Source: an uncultured Bacteroidota bacterium (lineage in GTDB: Bacteria; Bacteroidota; Bacteroidia; B-17B0; Aurantibacillaceae). From it: a stretch of DNA of 64,000 bases. A program made the position numbers and the translations under genes. The stretch spans positions 186,001 to 250,000 of the forward strand of contig CALMVZ010000025.1 of NCBI GenBank assembly GCA_937873155.1. The letters are read 5' to 3'. Each line of letters begins with the position of its first letter. Positions within the stretch are counted from its first letter, which is position 1. Below the pieces are notes generated by a model. It was given only the letters and a program-made list of their open reading frames with translations. It had not been told where the DNA came from and searched no databases. Below, one piece after another: positions 15,647 to 23,763 of this stretch.

Positions 15647-16516
15647 ATGTCAGATACACTTGCCAAACGCCGTTTAAAAACTTCTTCCATCACCGTTGTA
15701 GTGAGTTTAGCATTAGTCCTGTTCATGTTAGGATTATTAGGTCTGGTGGTTCTGAATGCAAGTAAGTTATCGAATCACATCAAAGAAAATATAGGCTTCC
15801 AGGTTATTTTAAAAGATACAGCTACCTCCGCGCAGGTCGATGCATTGCAACAGGAAATTTCGGCATCTGCTTTTGCAAAAAGTGTTACCCATACTACAAA
15901 AGAACAAGCTGCTGAAAAATTAAAAGCTGACTTAGGCGAAGATTTTGTTTCGTTCCTGGGATACAATCCTTTATTATCTTCTCTCGATGTAAAATTAAAT
16001 GCAGATTACGCTAATGCCGATACTTTAATGGGAATAGAAAAAAATCTCCTGCAAAAATCTTATGTGAAAGAAGTTGTGTATCATAAAGACATGATCAAAC
16101 AAGTGAATGAGAATGCGAAAGTAGTAAGTTTGTACATTTTAATTTTCAGCGGACTCTTATTGATGGTTGCGATCGCTTTAATTAATAACACCATTCGTTT
16201 ATCAATATACTCGCAGCGTTTTCTTATCCGTACTATGTATCTGGTGGGTGCAACCAGAACGTTCATCAGCAAACCATTTATTTTTAAAGGCATTCGCCAA
16301 GGCGTAATCGCAGGGATTTTAGCCGGTGCTTTATTGGCAGGATTCTTAGTAGTAAGTACAAATTATATCCCTGATCTCTTGCAACTGCAGGATGAGAACA
16401 TGCTGGCGCTTTTATTCGGCGGTATAGTTCTTTTAGGTATTTTTATTTCGAGTATCAGTGCGATGTTCTCGGTGATGCGCTATCTCCGTCTTAAAACCAG
16501 CGATCTTTACTTCTAA
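15647..16516 (+). CDS. ftsX: Cell division protein FtsX
   Basis: 289 residues. Inner-membrane partner of the ATPase FtsE; the pair activates cell-wall hydrolases at the septum. TM1 at about 20-45, then an extracytoplasmic domain (NIGFQVILKDTATSAQVDALQQEI, LGEDFVSFLGYNPL), then three further TM segments in the C-terminal half (YILIFSGLLLMVAIALINNT, GVIAGILAGALLAGFLVVS, LLFGGIVLLGIFISS) with the family sequence FLIRTMYLVGATRTFI. ftsE is not adjacent, which is common in this phylum. Confidence 0.92.
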   Translation: MSDTLAKRRLKTSSITVVVSLALVLFMLGLLGLVVLNASKLSNHIKENIGFQVILKDTATSAQVDALQQEISASAFAKSVTHTTKEQAAEKLKADLGEDFVSFLGYNPLLSSLDVKLNADYANADTLMGIEKNLLQKSYVKEVVYHKDMIKQVNENAKVVSLYILIFSGLLLMVAIALINNTIRLSIYSQRFLIRTMYLVGATRTFISKPFIFKGIRQGVIAGILAGALLAGFLVVSTNYIPDLLQLQDENMLALLFGGIVLLGIFISSISAMFSVMRYLRLKTSDLYF

Positions 16517-16551
16517 CTACTACTCACTGCCTACTGCCACTGCTCACTGCC
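16517..16551. repeat. ACTGCC-rich interspersed repeat, copy 1
   Basis: Quasi-periodic CTACTCACTGCC / CTACTGCCACTGCTCACTGCC sequence immediately after the ftsX stop. On the minus strand it encodes the last residues and stop of cysQ (SEQWQ). A related stretch lies at 17398-17436. Confidence 0.6.
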
Positions 16552-17376
16552 TTTCCTTCTTGCTATAAAAGAATTATTTCTCAAGTCAGGGCGATTATAT
16601 TTCATCGGCTGATCAGTGTTGAGGTCGATCAACTCGCAGCCTGCGTTTTCTAAGATGGCTTGTCCGGCTGCTGTATCCCATTCCATAGTTGGTCCGTAAC
16701 GCGGGTATTCATCGGCGATGCCTTCTGCTACCCAACACATTTTAATACTGCTTCCGGTATTCACAATGTTTACCTGTCCGTGCTTTACTTTTTTCTCTTC
16801 AATGTAAGTGTAGATCTCTTTGCTGAGGTGCGAACGGCTGGCTACCAGGGTATAAACTTCCGGATACGAATGCGCAGGTAATTTTTTTCCTAATAATATC
16901 AAACGCTCTAAAGTAAAAGTATGCAGGTCATCAAGAACAGGAATCAGATCATGCCTTGTAATTTTAAAGCTACCGGTTCCTTCCGCTGCAAAATACAGAT
17001 CTTTAAATACCGGAGAATATATCACGCCGAGTATTGACCGGTTATTTCTAACCAAAGCAATATTCACTGTAAATTCTCCATTACGTTTCACAAATTCTTT
17101 GGTGCCATCTAGCGGATCAACGATCCATAATTCCTGTAATGGTTTTCTTTTCTCGTAAGTAAAATGTTCGCCTTCCTCAGACAGGACCGGAATATTTGTG
17201 TCACTTAAAAAAGAAACAATCTTATCACTTGCATTTTGATCGGCTTGGGTTAAAGGCGTATCATCCGATTTATACTCAACTTCAAAAGCTGTATCATAAA
17301 TTTTCAGGATCTCTTTACCTGCCTCAACCGATGCAAGAATGGCTTTGAAAAGTAAATTATTTAATGTCTTAGCGAT
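16531..17376 (-). CDS. cysQ: 3'(2'),5'-bisphosphate nucleotidase CysQ with a non-canonical start
   Basis: Inositol-monophosphatase-fold enzyme that hydrolyses PAP from sulfate assimilation. Metal-binding motifs are intact: LSEEGEH (Glu), WIVDPLDGTKEF (Asp pair) and MEWDTAAGQAIL (Asp). The conserved N-terminus (LNNLLFKAILASVEAGKEIL) runs upstream to an in-frame stop at 17400-17398, but no ATG, GTG or TTG precedes it. The first normal start is GTG 17091, inside the domain and after the metal motif. Where the start Met is expected the codon is ATC at 17376 (ATT at 17382 is the alternative). The last residues come from an interspersed repeat. Downstream of lgt on the same strand. Confidence 0.8.
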   Translation of the reverse strand: MAKTLNNLLFKAILASVEAGKEILKIYDTAFEVEYKSDDTPLTQADQNASDKIVSFLSDTNIPVLSEEGEHFTYEKRKPLQELWIVDPLDGTKEFVKRNGEFTVNIALVRNNRSILGVIYSPVFKDLYFAAEGTGSFKITRHDLIPVLDDLHTFTLERLILLGKKLPAHSYPEVYTLVASRSHLSKEIYTYIEEKKVKHGQVNIVNTGSSIKMCWVAEGIADEYPRYGPTMEWDTAAGQAILENAGCELIDLNTDQPMKYNRPDLRNNSFIARRKGSEQWQ

Positions 17377-17397
17377 AAAAATAGTATAAAATAAAAA

Positions 17398-17436
17398 CTA
17401 CTGCCAACTGCTTACTGACTATTGGCTACCTGACTC
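17398..17436. repeat. ACTGCC-rich interspersed repeat, copy 2
   Basis: CTACTGCCAACTGCTTACTGAC and the following bases are related to the copy at 16517-16551. It spans the lgt stop and encodes the final lgt residues (SQVANSQ) on the minus strand. Confidence 0.55.
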
Positions 17437-18212
17437 TTCGCCCGCCACATCATGAATAGTCCTATCAGCACAAATGGAATACTTAAAATTTGCCCCATGT
17501 TCAATAACATATCCGCTTCAAAAGCTTCCTGAACTTCTTTTAAGAATTCGACCAATATCCGTTGTGTAAAGAATAAGACACACATCAGACCAAACATAAA
17601 GCCGGGAGCAAAACGATCACGTTTATTTTTCCATAACCAATACATCAATATAAAAAGGAATAAACAAAAAACAGCTTCGTACAATTGTGAAGGATGACGC
17701 GGAACATTATCAATGGTTGTAAAAATAAATGCCCATGGAACATTGGTAGGTGTACCAATAATTTCAGAGTTCATTAAATTTCCGAAACGGATCAGCATGG
17801 AAGCTAAAGGAACAACAACAACAATTTTATCGAACAACCATAACCAGCTTTCTTTTGTTTTGCGGCAATATAACCACATTGCCATTAAAATACCGATTGC
17901 GCCGCCATGACTTGCTAAACCACCTTCATAAACTTTTAAAATATCGATAGGGTGTGATAAGTAATACTCCGGATCGTAAAATAAACAGTGCCCTAAACGC
18001 GCACCCAGGATCGTTCCTACAATAACATAAAGTGTCAAAGTATCTAATTCTTTTTCAGTACGGCCTTCAGTGCGGTAAATGCGGTTCATTATAAAATGAC
18101 TGCCGATAAAAGCAAGGGCCCACATCAATCCGTACCAGCGGACAGGCCAGTCAATTCCCGGAATTGTAAAAATATCAGGGTCAGGATTCCAATGAATGAA
18201 TTGTGAGAGCAT
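17412..18212 (-). CDS. lgt: Prolipoprotein diacylglyceryl transferase
   Basis: 266 residues, polytopic inner-membrane enzyme that moves diacylglycerol from phosphatidylglycerol to the lipobox Cys. Family features: WYGLMWALAFI near TM1, GARLGHCLFYDPEYY, the essential HGG motif (LASHGGAIGILMAMW), and RFGNLMNSEIIGTP. About seven TM segments. The C-terminus is extended by a few residues encoded in an interspersed repeat. Together with lnt (385-1986) it provides two of the three lipoprotein maturation steps. cysQ follows closely. Confidence 0.95.
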   Translation of the reverse strand: MLSQFIHWNPDPDIFTIPGIDWPVRWYGLMWALAFIGSHFIMNRIYRTEGRTEKELDTLTLYVIVGTILGARLGHCLFYDPEYYLSHPIDILKVYEGGLASHGGAIGILMAMWLYCRKTKESWLWLFDKIVVVVPLASMLIRFGNLMNSEIIGTPTNVPWAFIFTTIDNVPRHPSQLYEAVFCLFLFILMYWLWKNKRDRFAPGFMFGLMCVLFFTQRILVEFLKEVQEAFEADMLLNMGQILSIPFVLIGLFMMWRAKSQVANSQ

Positions 18213-18220
18213 AAAAAGAA

Positions 18221-19009
18221 TTAATTCTTGTCTTTTGTTTTCGGCAGATCTATTTTTGTTTCAATAGAAACAGTTTCTAATTTTTCAGGAGCCGATTCAC
18301 TGAAAGCATTTTTCCACTGCAGGATATTATCCTTTTTACTATCACTCATATAAGTAAAGCCAACCAAACGATCCTCTTTTTTCACGAAAGCAAAAACCCG
18401 TTCCTTTTCTTTTTGATTTTTAAATTCGGCTCCCGTTGCAGATCGTAATGTCGCTAATTGAGGATTCAAGAGGCCGATCTTATCACCCATATACCTGACC
18501 TTATATTTGATCATGATCTCGTGCCCGTCTTTATCGTAACTATCTAATTCCAGTTTAAAATTACCTATAGTTAACTCTTCCTGCGGAGGCAATTGCATAT
18601 CAGGAGCCACATTTATCTCTTCTGTTTTACAGATGTAAAAGCCGTTAACTTTGAAAGTGGTCTTGTCTGTTTTTAAATTATCGCCCTGAATATCGATCAC
18701 TTTTGCTTCCTGTTGATGCGGCGGGATCACCATCCACCTGTCCTTAGAGAAAACTTCTCCGGCCGGCGTTGAAAAACTGCATTCCGTTGGTTTGATCACT
18801 AATGCTTTATCAGTATAATTTGCCACCTTGATCTTTGCCTTGATCAGATCCGCCTCCGAAATAGCGTTGGTCAATGTGATCTTCCCGCTTGGCGTCTCTA
18901 CACTTGCATCTTCAAAGAAAATAGTTCCAACTTTGAGTTTTTCCTGCGAGTAAACCGCTGAAATAAAAGCCAGAGTTATAAACGAAAAAGATAAAAAATG
19001 TTTTTTCAA
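18221..19009 (-). CDS. Secreted hypothetical protein, three-member paralog family (member 1)
   Basis: 262 residues with signal peptide ending AVYSQ. The mature protein has two strand-rich halves: (i) KVANYTDKALVIKPTECSFSTPAGEVFSKDRWMVIPPHQ, (ii) GFYICKTEEI...LTIGNFKLELDSYDKDGHEIMIKYKVRYMGDKIGLLNPQ. It aligns along its length with the next gene upstream and more distantly with the protein at 53812-54627. No catalytic motif; the pattern suggests paired immunoglobulin-like domains. It ends 8 bp upstream of lgt and may be co-transcribed with it. Confidence 0.8.
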   Translation of the reverse strand: MKKHFLSFSFITLAFISAVYSQEKLKVGTIFFEDASVETPSGKITLTNAISEADLIKAKIKVANYTDKALVIKPTECSFSTPAGEVFSKDRWMVIPPHQQEAKVIDIQGDNLKTDKTTFKVNGFYICKTEEINVAPDMQLPPQEELTIGNFKLELDSYDKDGHEIMIKYKVRYMGDKIGLLNPQLATLRSATGAEFKNQKEKERVFAFVKKEDRLVGFTYMSDSKKDNILQWKNAFSESAPEKLETVSIETKIDLPKTKDKN

Positions 19010-19027
19010 AGCAGGTAATTGTAAAAA

Positions 19028-19819
19028 TTAATCTTTATTCTTTGCTTTGGTCTTCTTCTCATCCATTTTTACAAGAAAAGAAACCGCGCCTAATTTCTCA
19101 GGTACACCTTCGCTAAAGGCTTTGTTCCAGACTATGGCAGTTTTAGTCTTGCCGTCATTGGGGAAAACAAAATCTACAGTAATAGTTTCTTTTTTGTTGA
19201 ATGATAAGATCTCGCCATCTGCTTTCTGATTTTTCAATTCCTCACCCGAAGTTCCTTTGATCGTTACCAAAGCCGGATCTAACAAACCAACTTTATCGCC
19301 CACATATTTAACAATGTAACGGATCCTCACTTCAGGCCCGTCTTTTCCCCATTCAACCAATTCTAACTTAAAATTACCCACATAAATTTCTTTTTCCGGG
19401 GGCAGAACTGCATTCGGGGCTACAGCGATCTCCGATGAATTACAAATATAAAAACCGCCGATCTTAAAAACCGTTTCTTTTGTTTTCAGGTTCTCTCCTT
19501 TTATATCAACTGATTTTGCTTCATTATGATGTGGTGCTATCACCATCCATTTATTCTTCGAAAAAACTTCTCCCGTAGCCGTAGTATAACTACACTCGTC
19601 ACGTTTAACTAAAAGTGCTTTGCCTGTTTTGTTCTCGATTTTGAGGGAGCCGGTCATAAGCGCATCTTCCGCGATAGCATCCAAAAAGGAAACTTTGGCA
19701 TTAGGGGTCTCAACGGTATTATCTTCAAAATAAACAGTTTTGTATTTTATCTTTTTTTGCGAAAAAGAAAGAAAACTGCCGAGTACTAAAATGAATGTGA
19801 TAGATCGTTTTGCTTTCAT
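19028..19819 (-). CDS. Secreted hypothetical protein, three-member paralog family (member 2)
   Basis: 263 residues; signal peptide MKAKRSITFILVLGSFLSFS. It is clearly homologous to the adjacent 18221-19009 product: shared VFFED/VYFED-N-VETP near the start, ECS(Y/F)-T-GEVFSK-WMVI-PH, GGFYICN, VGNFKLEL and VGDKVGLLDP. The gene is 18 bp upstream of its paralog, so the pair is a tandem duplication in one operon, leading into lgt-cysQ. Role unknown; periplasmic or surface location inferred. Confidence 0.8.
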   Translation of the reverse strand: MKAKRSITFILVLGSFLSFSQKKIKYKTVYFEDNTVETPNAKVSFLDAIAEDALMTGSLKIENKTGKALLVKRDECSYTTATGEVFSKNKWMVIAPHHNEAKSVDIKGENLKTKETVFKIGGFYICNSSEIAVAPNAVLPPEKEIYVGNFKLELVEWGKDGPEVRIRYIVKYVGDKVGLLDPALVTIKGTSGEELKNQKADGEILSFNKKETITVDFVFPNDGKTKTAIVWNKAFSEGVPEKLGAVSFLVKMDEKKTKAKNKD

Positions 19820-19877
19820 GGCGATTGTTTTGTCAAAAATAAGGTATAATTTTTACAAATAATATCAAGGTTTAAGG

Positions 19878-19885
19878 TATTTTTG
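19878..19885 (+). promoter_or_regulatory. -7 promoter box of purN
   Basis: TATTTTTG matches TAnnTTTG and lies 9 bp upstream of ATG 19895, giving a leader of only a few bases. A TTG start at 19883 would fall inside the box and is rejected. Confidence 0.5.
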
Positions 19886-19894
19886 CCTTTAACA

Positions 19895-20458
19895 ATGATC
19901 AATGCCGCGATATTTGCCTCAGGGGAAGGGACCAATGCAGAAAACATTATTAAGTACTTTACAAACGACCCCCGTATCAGGATAAAGCTGGTCATTACAA
20001 ATAAAGATGATGCAGGAGTGGTAGCAAGGGCAGAAAAATACAGGAAAAACGTCCAGATCATAGGGAAAGAAGCACTTAACAATTACAGCGATAAGATCAT
20101 AGAATTTCTTCGTACAGAGAAGATCGACCTTATCATTTTGGCTGGTTTTTTGTTAAAAATCCCTGAAGCCTTCGTAAAAGCGTTTCCTGACAGGATTGTG
20201 AATATTCATCCGGCTTTACTCCCGAAATACGGCGGAAAAGGGATGTATGGGATGAACGTACATAAGGCAGTGATCGAAAATAAAGATACTGAAAGCGGAA
20301 TTACCATTCATTTTGTAAATGAAGAATACGATAAAGGCAGGATCATTTTACAGGAAAAATGCAAAGTGGACAGTAATGATACAGCCGAAACATTAGCACA
20401 AAAGGTACGGGAGTTAGAACATCAACATTTTCCGAAAGCGATCGAAAAATTGCTTTAG
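19895..20458 (+). CDS. purN: Phosphoribosylglycinamide formyltransferase
   Basis: 187 residues. Transfers a formyl group from 10-formyl-THF to GAR in purine synthesis. Motifs: phosphate-binding FASGEGTNAENI at the N-terminus, catalytic Asn and His in IVNIHPALLPKYGG, and the Asp-containing GITIHFVNEEYDKG. ATG 19895 (MINAAIFASGEG) matches the family start. No other pur gene is adjacent. Confidence 0.93.
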   Translation: MINAAIFASGEGTNAENIIKYFTNDPRIRIKLVITNKDDAGVVARAEKYRKNVQIIGKEALNNYSDKIIEFLRTEKIDLIILAGFLLKIPEAFVKAFPDRIVNIHPALLPKYGGKGMYGMNVHKAVIENKDTESGITIHFVNEEYDKGRIILQEKCKVDSNDTAETLAQKVRELEHQHFPKAIEKLL

Positions 20459-20484
20459 TTTTAATTATTTAATAGTTTAGTTAC

Positions 20485-20862
20485 ATGCAAAAATTAGTTT
20501 TCTTTTTTCTTTTCTGCAGCAGCATAATGTTGGCTCAGCGCGGAACTTGTAAGATCACAAAAACTACACCTGAAGCGAGTGGTAAGACTAAAATTACCTT
20601 CAGGTTCATTGGCCCAAGCGGGAAACCTGCTGCCAGTCATTTGGCTTTTAAAATGGATGGCGACACCATTATTCAGCCGAAAATTGATAAAAAAACAGGC
20701 TTATATGTAATGAATGTAACTCCCGGAAGTCATACTTTTAATTTTTATGTGAAATTCTGGTACGATGTGGATTCAGCTCCTATAACGATTAAACCAAAGA
20801 CCAATACTTTCATCGCAGTGAAATTTGAGGCGAAGGAAATTGGCGGGGAAGCCGTAAAGTAG
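20485..20862 (+). CDS. Small secreted hypothetical protein
   Basis: 125 residues with signal peptide MQKLVFFFLFCSSIMLAQ. The mature part is strand-rich (KITFRFIGPSG, GLYVMNVTPGSHTFNFYVKFWYDV) and resembles a carboxypeptidase-regulatory/transthyretin-like fold by its short G-S/P-G turns; that is only an impression. It lies 26 bp after purN and 42 bp before rnr. Confidence 0.75.
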   Translation: MQKLVFFFLFCSSIMLAQRGTCKITKTTPEASGKTKITFRFIGPSGKPAASHLAFKMDGDTIIQPKIDKKTGLYVMNVTPGSHTFNFYVKFWYDVDSAPITIKPKTNTFIAVKFEAKEIGGEAVK

Positions 20863-20904
20863 TACCAATTATCACCAAATTCCCCTTATCTTTAAGGTTA
20901 CCAT

Positions 20905-23181
20905 ATGGCGAAAAAGAAAAAACAGCAAAAAAGATATTTATTCGAAGAAATTCTTGCATTTCTGCAACATAATTCCGGAAAATCATTTAACTACAAACAA
21001 ATAGGCGCTGCCATGGAACTGAATACTGAAGGTGAGCGCCTGGAGTTAATGGAATCCTTAAGTGCACTTGTAGGAAAGGGTTTGATAAAAGAAGTTGATA
21101 CCGGGAAATTCGAATTCAAAGACACGAAAACACAATTAACAGGAACAATTGATTTCACGCAGCAAGGAACAGCATTTGTGACTGTAATGGGCGAGAATGA
21201 CGATATTTTTATTCCTTTCAAAAAAACAAAGGATGCATTGCAGGGAGATCTTGTAAGAATAATTCTTTTAGGCCGCCGTACCGGGAAACGAAAAGAAGGT
21301 GAAGTAGTGGAAGTAATGAAGCGGATCAAAACTGAATTCGTTGGTACAGTAAAGATCCTTCCGAAATTTGCTTTTGTAGTTCCTGATGGAAATAAAATTC
21401 ATGTTGATTTTTTTGTGCGCCTGGATGATATTGGTGAAGCTGAAGACGGGCAAAAAGTTTTAGTCCGTTACAAAGATTGGAAACAAGGCGATGCAAATCC
21501 CATCGGGGAAATTATAAGTGTATTTGGAAATCCCGGTGAACATAAAACCGAAATGAACGCCATCATGGCTGAATACGGTTTGCCTGAACATTTCCCGGAT
21601 GAGATAGAAGCTGCGGCAAAAAAAGTGCCTACTGAGATCACAGATAAAGAAATTGCAAAGCGCAGGGATTTCAGGAAAGTTCTTACAATGACGATCGATC
21701 CTCACGACGCAAAAGATTTTGATGATGCTTTGTCGTTGCAAAAATTAGATAACGGGTTTTGGGAAGTCGGCGTTCATATTGCCGATGTTTCCCACTACAT
21801 AAAACCACATTCAACTTTAGATAAGGAAGCAGTAAACCGCGCTACTTCAGTTTACTTGGTGGATCGTTGTATCCCGATGCTGCCTGAAGTGTTAAGTAAT
21901 TTTGCCTGCTCACTTCGTCCTAAAGAAGAAAAATATTGTTTTAGTGCAGTGTTCCAGTTGGATGATGATGCAAAGATCCACGATCAGTGGTTTGGAAAAA
22001 CGGTTATTTACAGTGACAAACGTTTTGCTTACGAAGAAGTTCAGAAAATAATTGAAACGGAAGAGGGCGAATTCAAAGATGAGATCATGATTCTTGATCG
22101 TCTTGCAAAAAAATTGCGAGCTGACCGTTTAAGAAAAGGTTCTATTGTATTTGATAAGGCAGAAGTGAAATTCCATTTGGATGAGGAAGGAAACCCAATG
22201 GGCGTTTATTTCAAAACACAACAGGATGCACATAAACTCATTGAAGATTTCATGTTATTGGCCAATAGGAAAGTAGCTGAATTCTTAAGTACACCTGAAG
22301 GAAAGCAAGCGCCGAACCCTAAGAACAAAAAAGAAAGCCCGGTTTGTGTATATCGTATCCACGATGTGCCGAACGAAGAAAAAATGCTGGAGTTCAGTAA
22401 TTTTGTTGCCCGTTTCGGTTACCAGGTAAATACAACGGATAAATCAAAAACTGCTCAATCCATTAATAAATTATTAGTGGACGTAAAGAATAAAAAAGAA
22501 CAAGGCATGATCGAATTGCTCGCAGTTCGAAGTATGCCTAAGGCTGTTTACACCACAAAGAATGTTGGCCACTACGGTTTAGGATTTGATTACTACACAC
22601 ATTTCACTTCACCTATCCGGCGTTACCCCGATGTAATGGTGCACCGTTTGTTAGAGGCGAGATTGAACAGAGTTACTTATTCGAACAGGGAAGATATTGA
22701 ATTGTTATGTAAGCATTCTTCCGAAATGGAACGTGTTGCTGCAGAAGCAGAACGCGCTTCTATTAAATATAAGCAAGTTGAATATATGTCTGATAAGATA
22801 GGTCAAATATTCAAAGGTACGATCAGCGGTGTTACAGAGTGGGGGATCTTTGTTGAGATCATCGAGAATAAATGTGAAGGATTGGTCCGCTCACGTGAGA
22901 TGAATGATGATGTATATATTTTTGATGAAGATAATTACCGCTACGTTGGCAGGCACAAAGGAAAAATTTACGCTTTGGGCGATACTGTTTTTGTGATCGT
23001 GAAAAAAGCGGATCTGCTGAAGAAGCAATTAGATTTCGGTTTCATGGATTCAGAAATTGAGATCGCAAGTGAAGATCAGCCGGGCGCCAGGAAAAAAAAT
23101 AAGCATCACGGACATCACGATCAAAATAAAAATAATCCTCAGCAAAGAGACCGCGGTAAAAAGAAAAAACGCAGAAGATAA
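20905..23181 (+). CDS. rnr: Ribonuclease R
   Basis: 758 residues. 3'-5' exoribonuclease of the RNB family that degrades structured RNA. N-terminal winged helix (about 10-70), cold-shock domains (about 75-230), RNB catalytic domain with TIDPHDAKDFDDALS (metal-binding D265, D268/D271, D273, D274), HFTSPIRRYPDVMVHRLL, then an S1 domain (FKGTISGVTEWGIFVEI) and a lysine/arginine/histidine-rich tail. A -7-like TATCTTTA lies 10 bp upstream of the ATG. The stop is directly followed by the ATG of the PAP2 gene. Confidence 0.96.
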   Translation: MAKKKKQQKRYLFEEILAFLQHNSGKSFNYKQIGAAMELNTEGERLELMESLSALVGKGLIKEVDTGKFEFKDTKTQLTGTIDFTQQGTAFVTVMGENDDIFIPFKKTKDALQGDLVRIILLGRRTGKRKEGEVVEVMKRIKTEFVGTVKILPKFAFVVPDGNKIHVDFFVRLDDIGEAEDGQKVLVRYKDWKQGDANPIGEIISVFGNPGEHKTEMNAIMAEYGLPEHFPDEIEAAAKKVPTEITDKEIAKRRDFRKVLTMTIDPHDAKDFDDALSLQKLDNGFWEVGVHIADVSHYIKPHSTLDKEAVNRATSVYLVDRCIPMLPEVLSNFACSLRPKEEKYCFSAVFQLDDDAKIHDQWFGKTVIYSDKRFAYEEVQKIIETEEGEFKDEIMILDRLAKKLRADRLRKGSIVFDKAEVKFHLDEEGNPMGVYFKTQQDAHKLIEDFMLLANRKVAEFLSTPEGKQAPNPKNKKESPVCVYRIHDVPNEEKMLEFSNFVARFGYQVNTTDKSKTAQSINKLLVDVKNKKEQGMIELLAVRSMPKAVYTTKNVGHYGLGFDYYTHFTSPIRRYPDVMVHRLLEARLNRVTYSNREDIELLCKHSSEMERVAAEAERASIKYKQVEYMSDKIGQIFKGTISGVTEWGIFVEIIENKCEGLVRSREMNDDVYIFDEDNYRYVGRHKGKIYALGDTVFVIVKKADLLKKQLDFGFMDSEIEIASEDQPGARKKNKHHGHHDQNKNNPQQRDRGKKKKRRR

Positions 23182-23763
23182 ATGTTCGAAACCTTAGAGC
23201 ATATCGATAGAACGATCCTTCTTGCCATTAACGGGGCGCACCATCCTGTCCTGGATTCTTTTTTCTGGGCCGCTTCTGCTGAATGGATCTTTGTTCCATT
23301 ATGGCTTTTGGTAATATGGTATATCTATGTGAAAAAAGGAATGAAGTACCTGGCAACTTCAATGGTATGTATAGGGCTCATCATTTTATTTTGCGATCAA
23401 TCTACTAATATCGTAAAGCATTCTGTTAAGCGTTATAGGCCTACGCACAATTTAGAGATAAAAGATAAGATACATGTAGTGAATGATTACCGGGGCGGAC
23501 CATACGGTTTTTTTTCAGGGCATTCTTCTAATAATACTGGTGTTGCAGTATTTTTATTTTTGGTTTTAAGTCAGTTGAAGAACCGTTACCGGTACTGGAT
23601 CTTCATTTTCCCTCCGATCATTGAATACAGCAGGATGTATCTCGGCGTTCATTACCCCAGCGATATTCTGGTGGGTACTTTGGATGGGATTTTGTTCGGC
23701 ATTATTTTTTATAAATTTTTCGAATATTTAACAGTAAAGTGGAAAGTTGAAAAAGCTGTTTAA
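23182..23763 (+). CDS. PAP2-family membrane phosphatase
   Basis: 193 residues, five or six TM helices. The three phosphatase motifs are present: KHSVKRYRP (KxxxxxxRP), FFSGHSSNN (PSGH-type) and SRMYLGVHYPSD (SRxxxxxHxxxD). Candidate substrates are undecaprenyl pyrophosphate or phosphatidic acid; the sequence alone does not decide. It begins directly after the rnr stop and overlaps the next gene by 17 bp. Confidence 0.9.
   Translation: MFETLEHIDRTILLAINGAHHPVLDSFFWAASAEWIFVPLWLLVIWYIYVKKGMKYLATSMVCIGLIILFCDQSTNIVKHSVKRYRPTHNLEIKDKIHVVNDYRGGPYGFFSGHSSNNTGVAVFLFLVLSQLKNRYRYWIFIFPPIIEYSRMYLGVHYPSDILVGTLDGILFGIIFYKFFEYLTVKWKVEKAV

Noticed and set aside
15490-15726. Minus-strand open frame of 78 codons overlapping the start of ftsX
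   Set aside because: Its sequence is a shadow of the ftsX N-terminus and the palindrome; it has no domain, and the plus-strand FtsX fits the family.
19816-20082. Minus-strand 88-codon frame over the start of purN
   Set aside because: It is antisense to the conserved purN coding sequence and has no homology-like motif.
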